Positions 26,768 to 35,582 are shown, counted from the first letter of the stretch. The stretch is DNA of 64,000 bases from Paracoccus aminovorans (GCF_900005615.1 NZ_LN832562.1:620001-684000), one strand, 5' to 3'. Translations and numbers: made by a program. The notes: a model not told the origin generated them from the letters alone.

Positions 26768-27591
26768 TTCATCCTCGCAAGGCTTTGGGTGATGCGGTCC
26801 AGCACCATGGTCAGCACGACGATGGCGATCGAGGCGTTGATCGAGGTGGCGATGTCAAGCGTGCGGATGGCGCCGTAGATCGTCTCGCCAAGCCCGCCCG
26901 AGCCGACGATGCCGGCGATGACCACCATGCCGAAGGCCATCATCAGGCTCTGGTTCACGCCCGCCATGATCGAGGGCAGCGCAAAGGGCAGCCGGATCTT
27001 CCAGAACATCTGCGACGGCGTCACGCCCGAGGCATGGCCCAGCTCGATGAACTCGTTCGGCGTCTGGCGGATGCCGAGCGCGGTCAGCCGGATCGCCGGC
27101 GGGACGGCCACGATCACCGTCGCGACCAGCGCCGTGGCCGGGCCGAAGCCCAGCAGCGCGATCGAGGGCAGCAGATAGATATAGGGCGGCATGGTCTGGA
27201 CCAGGTCCAGCACCGGCACCAGCGCCCGGTCCAGCCGCGGCATCAGCCCGGCCATCACCCCCAGGGGCAGGCCGATCGCCAGCGCGATCAGGGTGGCGGC
27301 GATGACCAGGGCCAGTGTCGCCATGGTCGCGGGCCACAGCCCCATCGCGGCGCAGCAGGCCAGCGCGACTGCGGCGGCGATGCCCGCCCACAGGTTCAGC
27401 ACCCGCCAAGCGGCCAGCCCGACGAGCAGCGCGACAAGGTAGAAGGGCAGCAGAAGCAGCAGCCACTCCACGCCGTCGAACAGCCCCTCGAGCACGGCGC
27501 GGGCGCCGTCGAAGATGAAGGCCGCGTGATCGGACAGCCAGAACAGCGCGCTGTCGACGGCGGTGTCGAAAGCGGTAACGAAATCCTCCAT
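26764..27591 (-). CDS. Glycine betaine/proline-type ABC permease (first ProW-like subunit)
   Basis: A 275-residue permease related to the next gene. Visible blocks are VPVLDLVQTMPPYIYLLPSI, VPPAIRLTALGIRQTPNEF and the EAA loop ELGHASGVTPSQMFWKIRLP. Six or so membrane segments are present. It lies 10 bp after the ATPase stop and overlaps the second permease by 4 bp. Together they should form the membrane channel of the quaternary-amine importer. Confidence 0.88.
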   Translation of the reverse strand: MEDFVTAFDTAVDSALFWLSDHAAFIFDGARAVLEGLFDGVEWLLLLLPFYLVALLVGLAAWRVLNLWAGIAAAVALACCAAMGLWPATMATLALVIAATLIALAIGLPLGVMAGLMPRLDRALVPVLDLVQTMPPYIYLLPSIALLGFGPATALVATVIVAVPPAIRLTALGIRQTPNEFIELGHASGVTPSQMFWKIRLPFALPSIMAGVNQSLMMAFGMVVIAGIVGSGGLGETIYGAIRTLDIATSINASIAIVVLTMVLDRITQSLARMK

Positions 27592-27601
27592 GCCGCCCTC
27601 C

Positions 27602-28666
27602 TCAGGCCGCGCGGGCGTCGGGTTCGCCCCGCACGCCCAGCAGCAGGTTGCGGATGGTGACGACGCCGACGACCCGATCCGCCTCGGTCACGGCGACGGC
27701 GTCGCTGCCGTTCTCGGTGATCCGGCCGATCAGCGCGTCGATGTCCGCATCGGCGGCGCAGCGCGGCAGGCCGCCCGCCTCGCCCGGCCATTCGGCCACG
27801 GGCACCATCACCGAATGCGCCTTGACCAGGTGCAGCCGCGAGATGCCGGCGACGAAATCGGCGACATATTGGTCGGCCGGGTTCATCACGATCTCTTCGG
27901 CGGTGCCGGTCTGGATGATCACCCCGTCCTTCATGATGGCGATGCGGTCGCCGATGCGGATCGCCTCGTCGAGATCATGGGTGATGAAGACCGCCGACTT
28001 GCCCAGGTCCTTGGTCAGCTGCCGGAACTCGTCCTGCAACTGCCGGCGGATCAGCGGGTCTAGCGCGGAAAACGGCTCGTCCATCAGGATGATCTCGGGG
28101 TCCGAGGTCAGCGCCCGCGCCAGCCCCACTCGCTGCTGCATGCCGCCCGACAGTTCCGACGGGTAGCGCAGCTTCCAGTCCGACAGCCCGACCTTGTCCA
28201 GCGCGACCTCGGCGGCGCGGTTGCGTTCGTCCTTGGGCACGCCCTGAACCTCCAGCCCGAAGGCGGCGTTTTCCAGCACGTTGCGCTGCGGCAGCAGGGC
28301 GACGGACTGGAAGACCATGCCGATATGGCGGGCGCGGGTATCGCGCAGGGCGGCGGCGTCCATGGCGGCGATGTCGCGGCCCTTGACCAGGACCTGGCCC
28401 AGGCTCGGCTCGATCAGCCGGTTCAGCAGCCGGATCAGCGTCGACTTGCCCGAGCCCGACAGGCCCATGATGCAGAAGATCTCGCCCCGCCGCACCTGGA
28501 TGCTGGCTTCCGAGACCCCGACCACACAGTTGTATTCCCGGAGCACCTCCTGCTTGCCCAGGCCCCGCTCGGCGATGGCGCGGATCGCCTCGCCCGAGCG
28601 GTCCCCGAACACCTTCCATACCGATCGGCAATCGATCAGAACATCCGTCGCTTCATCATGCGCCAT
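27602..28666 (-). CDS. proV: Glycine betaine/proline-type ABC ATPase with CBS-like tail
   Basis: A 354-residue ProV/OpuAA-type ATPase. Walker A is GLSGSGKSTLIRLLNRLIEP at about residues 68-87, the signature is ELSGGMQQRVGLARAL, Walker B is IILMDEPFSALDP and the switch His is in FITHDLDEA. The N-terminal extension before the nucleotide domain is typical of ProV. Residues 295-345 form a single CBS-like repeat (DALIGRITENGSDAVAVTEA, then VVGVVTIRNLL), often linked to ionic-strength sensing. ATG 28666 lies 75 bp after the binding-protein gene, across a hairpin. Confidence 0.92.
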   Translation of the reverse strand: MAHDEATDVLIDCRSVWKVFGDRSGEAIRAIAERGLGKQEVLREYNCVVGVSEASIQVRRGEIFCIMGLSGSGKSTLIRLLNRLIEPSLGQVLVKGRDIAAMDAAALRDTRARHIGMVFQSVALLPQRNVLENAAFGLEVQGVPKDERNRAAEVALDKVGLSDWKLRYPSELSGGMQQRVGLARALTSDPEIILMDEPFSALDPLIRRQLQDEFRQLTKDLGKSAVFITHDLDEAIRIGDRIAIMKDGVIIQTGTAEEIVMNPADQYVADFVAGISRLHLVKAHSVMVPVAEWPGEAGGLPRCAADADIDALIGRITENGSDAVAVTEADRVVGVVTIRNLLLGVRGEPDARAA

Positions 28667-28703
28667 TACCCACGCCTCCCTGTAACGTCATTCGAATGGA
28701 CGA

Positions 28704-28731
28704 ACGGGCGATCCGATCCCGGACCGCCCGT
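28704..28731 (-). terminator. Hairpin between binding-protein and ATPase genes
   Basis: ACGGGC at 28704-28709 pairs with GCCCGT at 28726-28731, and an inner TCCG/CGGA pair extends the stem around a 4-base loop. It has no T tract. An attenuating or mRNA-stabilising hairpin at this place would let the binding protein be made in excess over the membrane parts, as is common for ABC importers. Confidence 0.5.
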
Positions 28732-28741
28732 CCGCGCAGGT

Positions 28742-29593
28742 TCAGTAGGACTTGATGTTTTCCCAGCGCTTCAGCAGGTCCTCGTGCAAGGCGGTCCAGT
28801 CGGCGACGGCCTCGTCCATGGCCTTGCCGTCGTTCACCGCCGCGTTGATGCGGGCGATGTCGACCAGCGGCACATAAACGCTGGCGATCACCTCGCGCGC
28901 CTCGGGATTGGCTTCCGAGAAGCCCTTCTGGCCGATCCAGTAATAGCCCTGCGGCGGCGCAAAGATGCCCTTGGGATCGGCCAGGAACTTGGTGTCGAAC
29001 TTCAACGCCATCCAGGTCGGCTCCCACAGGGTGACGGCGATCCAGTCCTGGCGGTCGACGGCGGATTTCAGCGCCGCGGTCATGCCGGCGGTCGAGCCCT
29101 CGATCAGCTGCAGCTTCAGCCCATAGGCATCGACCGCATCCGCGGCCTCGCGCATCAGGCCCGAACCGGGCTCGATGCCGATGATCTTGCCGCCGAACTT
29201 GTCGGCGTTATCGTTCAGCTGCTCGATCGAGTCGATCGGCACGTATTTCGGCACCGCGATCGCCTGGTAGAGCCCGTGCGAGACCGGCGAGATCTTCTCC
29301 AGCCGGTTCTTGTTCTTGTTCCAGTAGTCCTGGGCGACGTAATCGGTCTGCGAGGCGATGACCTGGATGTCGCCCTTGGTCAGTGCCGCATAGGCGATGC
29401 CCCATTCCGAGAACTCGGTCACCTCGACGGTGAAGCCCTTGTCCTCGAGCACCTTCTTGGTGATGCCGGTGATCGGCGTTAGGTCCTCCCAGATGATGGT
29501 GCCCATCTTGATCGTCTTGTCCTGCGCCATCGCCGGCGCGGCAAGCCCAAGCGCCACGGCGCCGGCAAGAAGTGCGTTGAAAAGTCTGCGCAT
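28742..29593 (-). CDS. proX: Glycine betaine/quaternary-amine ABC binding protein
   Basis: A 283-residue periplasmic binding protein of the OpuAC family. The signal peptide RRLFNALLAGAVALGLAAPA ends at AMAQ. Ligand-cage regions rich in Trp and Tyr are visible: TIIWEDLTPITG, QTDYVAQDYWNKNKN, TLWEPTWMALKFD and GYYWIGQKGF. ATG 29593 follows CGGAGG; the upstream frame is not protein-like. It is the first gene of the four-gene importer. Betaine, choline or proline are the likely ligands, but which one cannot be read directly. Confidence 0.9.
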   Translation of the reverse strand: MRRLFNALLAGAVALGLAAPAMAQDKTIKMGTIIWEDLTPITGITKKVLEDKGFTVEVTEFSEWGIAYAALTKGDIQVIASQTDYVAQDYWNKNKNRLEKISPVSHGLYQAIAVPKYVPIDSIEQLNDNADKFGGKIIGIEPGSGLMREAADAVDAYGLKLQLIEGSTAGMTAALKSAVDRQDWIAVTLWEPTWMALKFDTKFLADPKGIFAPPQGYYWIGQKGFSEANPEAREVIASVYVPLVDIARINAAVNDGKAMDEAVADWTALHEDLLKRWENIKSY

Positions 29594-29841
29594 GAAGTCC
29601 TCCGCTGTCGTCTGGATTTCCGGCCGGTGCCCGGGCGACGGACACGGCCTGCCGTCGCCGCGGCGACTGCCTTGGCCGGTTGCCCGAACCCGTCCCGTGA
29701 CGGGCAAGAAGGGGAAGAAAAGTTCGTCAGGACGCCCCGTCATCCTTGACAAGGAATTTATCCCGCGGCCACCGATTCCGGGCAAACGAGAATTTGCTTC
29801 GGCGCGGCATTAGTAAATCTGTGGGAGCGCCCGAACCGCCC

Positions 29842-30694
29842 CTAGGTTCTTTGGACATTTACCTGATCCATAGGACGATTGCTGCGATGGTGACGACAGC
29901 AAGGTAATTTCTGGCGGTTTTCTCGTATCGTGTGGCGACCCTTCGGAATTGCTTGAGCCTTGAGAAGCAACATTCGATCAACTGCCGTTGTGCGTAGAGA
30001 TGCCGGTCGAGCGGATACTTGCGGGCGCGCGACGGGTTGTTTGGAATAACGGCGACAGCCCCTTTCTGTGCAACCGTCTCGCGCAGGCGGTCGCTGTCAT
30101 AGGCGGTGTCGGCCATGATAACCTCGGCGGGCAGGTCTGCGATCAGGGCTTCGGCCTGCGGCGCATCTCCTCGCTGCCCGGCGGTCAGGGTGAAGCGGAT
30201 CGGGCAGCCAAGGCCCCGGACGGCCATGTGGAGCTTGGTGCTCAGGCCGCCACGGGATCGGCCAAGGGCCTGATCTTCAGCCCCTTTTTTGCACCGGAGG
30301 CGTGTTGATGGGCGCGGATGATGGTGCTGTCCACGATCAGGTATTCAAAGTCTGCGTCATCCGACATCGCCGCGAATATCCGCCACCAGATCCCTTGCAG
30401 CTCCACCGGCTGAAACGGCGGAACATGCTGTTCCACGACCCGAACACGTCGGGCAGGTCGCGCCACGGCGAACCCGTCCTCACGATCCACAGAACCGCCT
30501 CGACGAACATGCGATTGTCGCGCCCGCTGATGCCGCGCGTCCGCTCATCCCCGATGATATGCGCCGAAAGCCGGTCCCATTGCCCGTCCGACAGCACAAG
30601 CCGATCCAACACTCCCATCGCAAACCTCCATGCAACGGGAAACTTGAATCACCCCTTCAGACAAAAAGAAATCCCAAGAGTCCAAAGAACCTAG
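29842..30694 (-). mobile_element. IS5-family (IS427-like) element with CTAG target duplication
   Basis: Terminal inverted repeats GTTCTTTGGAC start at 29846 and end at 30690, flanked by CTAG at 29842-29845 and 30691-30694. The minus-strand transposase starts at 30618 (MGVLDRLVLSDGQWDRLSAH). A slippery A-AAA-AAG at 30284-30290 joins the first frame (HASGAKK) to the second (GAEDQALGRSRGGLSTKLHM), the usual programmed -1 shift. An additional one-base loss near 30391-30395 breaks the frame at KG/IWWRIF, so the enzyme is probably dead. The right CTAG contains the stop codon of the LysR gene. Confidence 0.88.
29859..30618 (-). pseudogene. IS5-family transposase with inactivating frameshift
   Basis: Three frames are needed to read the enzyme: 30618 to about 30395 (VEAVLWIVRTGSPWRDLPDV), then to 30284 (FEYLIVDSTIIRAHQHASGA, first catalytic Asp), then to 29859 (VIMADTAYDSDRLRETVAQK, second Asp, and CCFSRLKQFRRVATRYEKTA with the Arg-rich tail). 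The change at the A6G run is programmed; the one near 30393 is a mutation. Confidence 0.85.
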
Positions 30695-31635
30695 ACCGCC
30701 TCGGCCCGCAAGGTTGCCAGCACATGGGCCACGAACCCCGCAACCCCCGGCCGCTTCATGGATTTCTGCTTGCAATTCAGGAAATTGCCTCGCCCGGCGG
30801 TGATCGGGGCAGGATGGGCAAAGACCAGGCGCCCCTGCGCCACCGGCGCCTGGACCATGTGATGCCAGCCCAGCATCACCCCCTCGCCCGCCAGCGTCGC
30901 CGCCATCAGCAGGCTGACCTTGTTGGTGGAAAGGCTCGAGGGCGCCTTGGCCCATTCCGCACCCTGGGCGCGGAACCATTCGGCCCAGCCCAGCGGCTGC
31001 CAGCCGATGGCGTCGGCGCTCCAATGCCTGTCGTGCAGATGCAGCAGGTTCACGCGGTTCAGGCTGCCGGGGTCGTCGAAGGGGCCGTGCCGCGCCAGGA
31101 ACTCGGGCGTGCAGACCGGCTGCGCGATCTCGGGGAACAGGAAATGCAGTTCCTCGCCGACCTCGCAGCGGTCGTTGCCGCACAGAAAGGCGATGTCCAC
31201 ATCGGCATAGTTGCGCAAGGTGTCGTCCGCATCCGAGGCCAGCACGACGAAGCCCACCTCGGGATTGGCGGCGCGGAAGCTGTCGATCAGCGGCTGCAGC
31301 CAGAACAGCGACATTCCGTCGGTGGCCGAGACCGTCACCACCTGCGGCCCCTCCTCCCCCGCCAGCAGCGAGACCGCGGCGCTGATCGTGTCCAGCCCGG
31401 CGGTGACGGCGGAAAACAGGCCTGCGCCCTCCGGCGTCAGTTCCAGCGCATTGTGCTTGCGGACGAACAACGGCACCTCCAGCGCCCGCTCCAGCAGGCG
31501 GATCTGCTGGCTGACGGCGCCTTGCGTCACGTTCAGCTCCTTGGCCGCGAGAGTGAAGCTCAGATGCTTGGCCGCAACCTCGAAGGTCGCGAAAGAGCCC
31601 AGCGACGGCAGGTAGCGGCGCTTGATCGGCGGCAT
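30691..31635 (-). CDS. LysR-family regulator (GcvA-like)
   Basis: A 314-residue LysR protein. The helix-turn-helix region reads LGSFATFEVAAKHLSFTLAA, then NVTQGAVSQQIRLLERAL at about residues 11-50, of the GcvA subtype. The effector domain includes DVDIAFLCGNDRCEVGEEL and AATLAGEGVMLGWHHMV. ATG 31635 follows AAGGAG. It is the last gene of the operon with the FAD oxidase, aldehyde dehydrogenase and DapA-like genes, 22 bp after the oxidase, and probably regulates them. Its TAG stop lies inside the CTAG duplicated by the adjacent IS. Confidence 0.92.
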   Translation of the reverse strand: MPPIKRRYLPSLGSFATFEVAAKHLSFTLAAKELNVTQGAVSQQIRLLERALEVPLFVRKHNALELTPEGAGLFSAVTAGLDTISAAVSLLAGEEGPQVVTVSATDGMSLFWLQPLIDSFRAANPEVGFVVLASDADDTLRNYADVDIAFLCGNDRCEVGEELHFLFPEIAQPVCTPEFLARHGPFDDPGSLNRVNLLHLHDRHWSADAIGWQPLGWAEWFRAQGAEWAKAPSSLSTNKVSLLMAATLAGEGVMLGWHHMVQAPVAQGRLVFAHPAPITAGRGNFLNCKQKSMKRPGVAGFVAHVLATLRAEAV

Positions 31636-31657
31636 GACTTTCTCCTTGTATCGGGGG

Positions 31658-33004
31658 TCATTCTAACCTCGCCTTCCATTCTTTCCATCGCATATAGGCG
31701 TTTGCGCCGATTGTGTCGAAGGGATGGGGTGGCAGTCGGGCGGGTTCGGCTTCGGCGGCGAAGAATTCCGTCACCGCGCTTTTGCGCCCGCAGGCGAGCT
31801 CGGCCGCGCCGATGCCGGTCAGCGTGCCCCGCGCCGTGCCCAGCCCGTTCTGGACGCAGGCCGCGTAAAGCCCCGGTTCCAGCTCGCGCATCACCGAGAC
31901 CGCGTTCCGCGACAGGCACAGATGCCCCGACCAGGCATGCTCGAAGCCGATCCCCTTCAGCATCGGGAAGCGGACGTCGAACTTTCGCCGCATGATCGCC
32001 ACCAGCCGCGACAGGTCGCGGGCGCTGGTCCGCATCCCGGGCCGGTAATAGCCGCCCTGCCGGATCACGATGCGGTGGCCGCCCTGCGCGGGGCCGATGC
32101 GGCGCACGGTGGTGCCCATCGGATCGGCCGGCGTCGCGCCCCAGCATTCCTGGCCGCCAAGCGCGCGGATCGCCTCGGGCGGCAGTTCCTCGGTCATGCA
32201 GGCGTTCAGCATGATGTGCATCAGCCGCCCGCGCTTGAAGCCGAAGCTTTCCAGATGGCCGTTGTTGGCCAGGATCAGCCGCTGCGCCAGGATCTCGCCC
32301 TGCGCGGTCGCGACCCGCCAGCCCTGCGCGCCGCTTTCGAGGCGCAGCACCGGCGCGTTCTCGTAGATCCGCACGCCGGCGCGCTCCAGCCCGGCCGCCA
32401 GCCCCTGCACATAGCCCGCCGGCTGGATCATCGCCGTGCCCGGGGTATAGAGCCCGCCCTGGTAATGGTCCGAGCCGGTGATCTCCTTCATCTGCCGGGC
32501 GTCGTAGAGCTCGTGCGCCTCGCCCATCCGGCGCAGGTGCGCGGCATAGCTGACGTTGCCGGCGATCCCGGCGGCCGAGGCGGCGGCGTTGATCTTGCCC
32601 GCGCGCTGGAACCAGCCGCGCGGGATGTCGTATTCCTCGACCGCCGCGTCGGCGAAGTCGATGGCATGGCGGTTCAGCCGCGTCAGCTGCCGGTCGTGGC
32701 CGTCGCCCGCGCCGGCATAGTCCGACGAGGTCAGCTCGTGCGGCAGGTCGATCATGAAGCCCGAGTTGCGCCCGGTGCCGCCTTCCGAGATCCGCGCGGC
32801 GTCCAGGATCGCGACGTCCAGCCCCGGGTCGATCTGCTTCAGGCGCCGCGCGGCGGACAGCCCCGCGAAGCCCGCGCCGACGATGGCGATGTCGCAGCCC
32901 GCGGCGCCCTGCAGCCGCGCGCGGGGCGCGGCCGGGGGCAGGATCGCGCTCCACCCGGCCGGGCCGTTGAAGACCGGGGTGCGGATCGCGTCATGCCGGG
33001 CCAT
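31658..33004 (-). CDS. FAD-dependent amine/imino-acid oxidoreductase (DAO family)
   Basis: A 448-residue flavoprotein of the D-amino-acid-oxidase-like (DAO) family. The FAD-binding motif is DIAIVGAGFAGLSAARRLKQ at about residues 38-57, then GGTGRNSGFMIDLPHEL, and the C-terminal FAD block is LYAACVQNGLGTARGTLTGI. It resembles gamma-glutamylputrescine oxidases and related secondary-amine oxidases. The start overlaps the aldehyde dehydrogenase stop (TGATG). With the two upstream genes it forms an oxidase, aldehyde dehydrogenase and DapA-like lyase/deaminase set. The substrate is not determined. Confidence 0.88.
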   Translation of the reverse strand: MARHDAIRTPVFNGPAGWSAILPPAAPRARLQGAAGCDIAIVGAGFAGLSAARRLKQIDPGLDVAILDAARISEGGTGRNSGFMIDLPHELTSSDYAGAGDGHDRQLTRLNRHAIDFADAAVEEYDIPRGWFQRAGKINAAASAAGIAGNVSYAAHLRRMGEAHELYDARQMKEITGSDHYQGGLYTPGTAMIQPAGYVQGLAAGLERAGVRIYENAPVLRLESGAQGWRVATAQGEILAQRLILANNGHLESFGFKRGRLMHIMLNACMTEELPPEAIRALGGQECWGATPADPMGTTVRRIGPAQGGHRIVIRQGGYYRPGMRTSARDLSRLVAIMRRKFDVRFPMLKGIGFEHAWSGHLCLSRNAVSVMRELEPGLYAACVQNGLGTARGTLTGIGAAELACGRKSAVTEFFAAEAEPARLPPHPFDTIGANAYMRWKEWKARLE

Positions 33005-34503
33005 CAGTCGCCCGCCGCATGGTCGGTGAGGTCGATCCAGATGGTCTTGAGCTGTGTATACTGGTCATGGGCGTGGATCGAATTGTCCCGCCCGCCGAAG
33101 CCCGATTGCTTGTAGCCGCCGAAGGGGGTGGTCACGTCGCCCTCGCCGAAGCTGTTGACGGTCACCGTGCCGGCGCGCAGGGCGCGGGCGCCGCGCAGCG
33201 CCCGTCTGCCGTTGGCCGAGAAGATCGAGGCCGCCAGCCCATATTCGGTGTCGTTCGCGACCGCGATGGCCTCGTCGACGCTGTCCACCACCACCACGGT
33301 CAGGATCGGGCCGAAGATCTCTTCCACCGCCAGTTTCGAATCGCGCGCGGTTTCCACGACGGTCGGCTCGATGAAGCCCGGCGCGACGATCCTGCCGCCG
33401 AACAGGATATTCTCGGATTGCGCGGCTTCCAGATAGCCGGCGACCTTGTCGAAATGCGCCTGGCTGACCAGCGAGCCGACCCGGATGGCCGGGTCCAGCG
33501 GATCGCCGACAAGCCAGGTCGCGGCCTCGGCCCGGACCTTGTCCAGCAGCCGGTCGCGGATGCCCCGCTGCACGATCAGCCGCGAGCCGGCCGAGCAGTT
33601 CTGCCCCATGTTCCAGAAGGCGCCGTTGACGACATGCGCCGCCACCGCCTCCAGGTCCTCGGCATCGTCCAGCACCACGCAGGGGTTCTTGCCGCCCAGC
33701 TCCAGCACCACCTCCTTGAGGTTGCTGTCGGCCGAATAGTTCAGGAACCGCCGGCCCGTGGCGGTCGAGCCGGTGAAGCTGACCATGTCGACGTCGGGGT
33801 GCCGGCCCAGCGGCTCGCCCACCGCGGAGCCCGAGCCGGTGACGATGTTCAAGACGCCCGCCGGCAGCCCGGCCTCGGCCGCCAGTTCCGCGACGCGCAG
33901 CGTGCTGAGCGTGGTCTCCGCCGCCGGTTTCAGCACCACCGAACAGCCCGCGGCCAGCGCCGGGCCGATCTTCCAGGCCAGCATCAAGAGCGGGAAGTTC
34001 CAGGGCAGCACCAGCCCGACGACGCCCACCGGCTCGCGCACCACCATCGCGATATGGCTGGCCGAGGCCGGCGAGACCTGGTCGTAGATCTTGTCGATCA
34101 GTTCCGCGTGCCAGCGGATGACATGGATGGTTTCCGGCACATCGACCGTCTCGCAGTCGAAGATGGTCTTGCCGGCGTCCAGGCTTTCCAGCACCGCCAG
34201 GTCGCGGGCGTGTTCCTGCATCAGCGCGGCGAGGCGCAAGAGCGTTTCCTTGCGCTCGCCCGGATGCAGCTTGGACCAGCGCCCGTCCTCGAAGGCGGCG
34301 CGGGCGGCCGCGACGGCCAGGTCCACGTCCCGCGCGTCGCAGGCGGCGATCTCGGCCAGCGCCTCGCCGGTCGCGGGGTTGGTGGTGGTGAAGGTCTTGC
34401 CCGACAGCGCCGGCCGGAAGCCGCCGTCGATGAAGGCCTGCGTCGGGAAGGACAGCCCGGCCGCGATGGCCTTGTATTCGGAAGTGCCGAGAAGGTCGGT
34501 CAT
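33004..34503 (-). CDS. Aldehyde dehydrogenase, PuuC-like
   Basis: A 499-residue NAD(P)-dependent aldehyde dehydrogenase. Active-site blocks are intact: LVLPWNFPLLMLAWKIGPAL, FTGSTATGRRFL, ELGGKNPCVVLDD (general-base Glu), NMGQNCSAGSRL (catalytic Cys) and EEIFGPILTVV. The C-terminus TPFGGYKQSGFGGRDNSIHA with QLKTIWI is typical of PuuC-type enzymes acting on gamma-amino or gamma-glutamyl aldehydes; an alpha-ketoglutarate semialdehyde role is the alternative. It overlaps the FAD oxidase and follows the DapA-like gene by 1 bp. Confidence 0.9.
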   Translation of the reverse strand: MTDLLGTSEYKAIAAGLSFPTQAFIDGGFRPALSGKTFTTTNPATGEALAEIAACDARDVDLAVAAARAAFEDGRWSKLHPGERKETLLRLAALMQEHARDLAVLESLDAGKTIFDCETVDVPETIHVIRWHAELIDKIYDQVSPASASHIAMVVREPVGVVGLVLPWNFPLLMLAWKIGPALAAGCSVVLKPAAETTLSTLRVAELAAEAGLPAGVLNIVTGSGSAVGEPLGRHPDVDMVSFTGSTATGRRFLNYSADSNLKEVVLELGGKNPCVVLDDAEDLEAVAAHVVNGAFWNMGQNCSAGSRLIVQRGIRDRLLDKVRAEAATWLVGDPLDPAIRVGSLVSQAHFDKVAGYLEAAQSENILFGGRIVAPGFIEPTVVETARDSKLAVEEIFGPILTVVVVDSVDEAIAVANDTEYGLAASIFSANGRRALRGARALRAGTVTVNSFGEGDVTTPFGGYKQSGFGGRDNSIHAHDQYTQLKTIWIDLTDHAAGD

Positions 34504-34504
34504 G

Positions 34505-35422
34505 TCATTCCCCCTCGACGATGGCGGCGACGGCGGTCTTCAGCGTCGCGATCACCGCTTCCAGCTCGGCCTTTTCATCGGCGTTCAGCCCCTGCAGCGG
34601 CGGGCGCATCGGCCCGGCGCGCAGCCCGGCGGTCTCGACCCCGTGCTTGACGCATTGGATGAACTTGCCGCCCTGCTCCAGCACGCCCATCAGCGGCATC
34701 ATCGCGGTCATGATCCGGCGGCCGGTGGCGAAATCGCCGCGCACGGCGCAGGCTTCATACAGCGCGACATGCTCCTCGGGCAGGAAGTTCGAGCCGGCGC
34801 AGATCCAGCTGCGCGCGCCCCAGGCAAAGAATTCCAGCGCCTGGTCGTCCATGCCGCAGCTCATCTGGATGTTCGGATAGTCGCAGGCCAGCGTGTGGAT
34901 GCGGTTCACGTCGCCCGAGCTTTCCTTGATGCCGACGACGTTTTCCGAGGCGCCGACGATGTCCAGGAACGCGCGCCCCATGCTGACGCCCATGCGGCCG
35001 GGGTAGTTGTAGAGGATGACCGGCAGGCCGGCGGCGCGGTCGATTTCCAGCGCATTGGCGGCGTTCTCGGCCTCGGTCGGCACCGAATAGGGCGGCGTCG
35101 CCAGCAGGATCGCATCGGCGCCCATCGCGCGCGCGCCTTCGGCCAGCGCGATGCTGTCGGGGGTGCGCATGGCGCCGGTGCCGACGATGACCGGCAGCCG
35201 GCCGGCGCTGCGCTCGGCGATGAAGCGGGCCAGCTCCAGGCGTTCCTCGACGGTCTCGGCATAGTTCTCGCCGGTCGAGCCGCCCGAGATCAACCCGTGC
35301 ACGCCCCCCGCGACCAGATGCTCGACCAGATCGGCCAGACCGTCGAAGTCGATGCCGCCGTCGGCGTGGAACGGGGTGATCAGCGGCGTGTAGATGCCTT
35401 CGAGCTTGAATGTCGGTTTCAT
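34505..35422 (-). CDS. DapA-family aldolase/deaminase
   Basis: A 305-residue TIM-barrel Schiff-base lyase of the dihydrodipicolinate-synthase family. It shows IYTPLITPFHADGGIDFDGL, GLISGGSTGENYAETVEERL, LPVILYNYPGRMGVSM (catalytic Tyr) and VVGIKESSGDVNRIH (Schiff-base Lys). ATG 35422 follows AGGAGGG. It is unlikely to serve lysine synthesis in this context. With a DAO-family oxidase and an aldehyde dehydrogenase it resembles hydroxyproline-type pathways, in which a DapA-like deaminase yields alpha-ketoglutarate semialdehyde, but this is only one possibility. It is the first gene of the operon. Confidence 0.9.
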   Translation of the reverse strand: MKPTFKLEGIYTPLITPFHADGGIDFDGLADLVEHLVAGGVHGLISGGSTGENYAETVEERLELARFIAERSAGRLPVIVGTGAMRTPDSIALAEGARAMGADAILLATPPYSVPTEAENAANALEIDRAAGLPVILYNYPGRMGVSMGRAFLDIVGASENVVGIKESSGDVNRIHTLACDYPNIQMSCGMDDQALEFFAWGARSWICAGSNFLPEEHVALYEACAVRGDFATGRRIMTAMMPLMGVLEQGGKFIQCVKHGVETAGLRAGPMRPPLQGLNADEKAELEAVIATLKTAVAAIVEGE

Positions 35423-35518
35423 GGCGCGGCCCTCCTGTGCGCGGCCCCCGCCGGGGCCCTTCGCCATCTTTGGTAATCTCCGACGGAACACCCCCGCAAA
35501 GGAGAATGTTCAGCGACA

Positions 35519-35582
35519 TCGCATTAGGAAAACTGGGGGAAAAGCGGCAAGACTGGACATTTTCTCATTTATTCTAATGCGA
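35519..35582. promoter_or_regulatory. Paired inverted 9-mers upstream of the DapA-like operon
   Basis: TCGCATTAG at 35519-35527 and CTAATGCGA at 35574-35582 are exact inverted copies 46 bp apart, in the AT-richer 352-bp region between the operon start and the TetR gene. Such spaced half-sites fit a LysR or TetR regulator binding as a tetramer or looping. The repeats are seen; the binding protein is inferred. Confidence 0.5.

Noticed and set aside
30242..30618. Two separate orfA and orfB genes in the IS at 29846-30690
   Set aside because: The A-AAA-AAG run shows that the frames are meant to be joined by programmed frameshifting, and another frame break near 30393 is a mutation; annotated as one decayed transposase instead.
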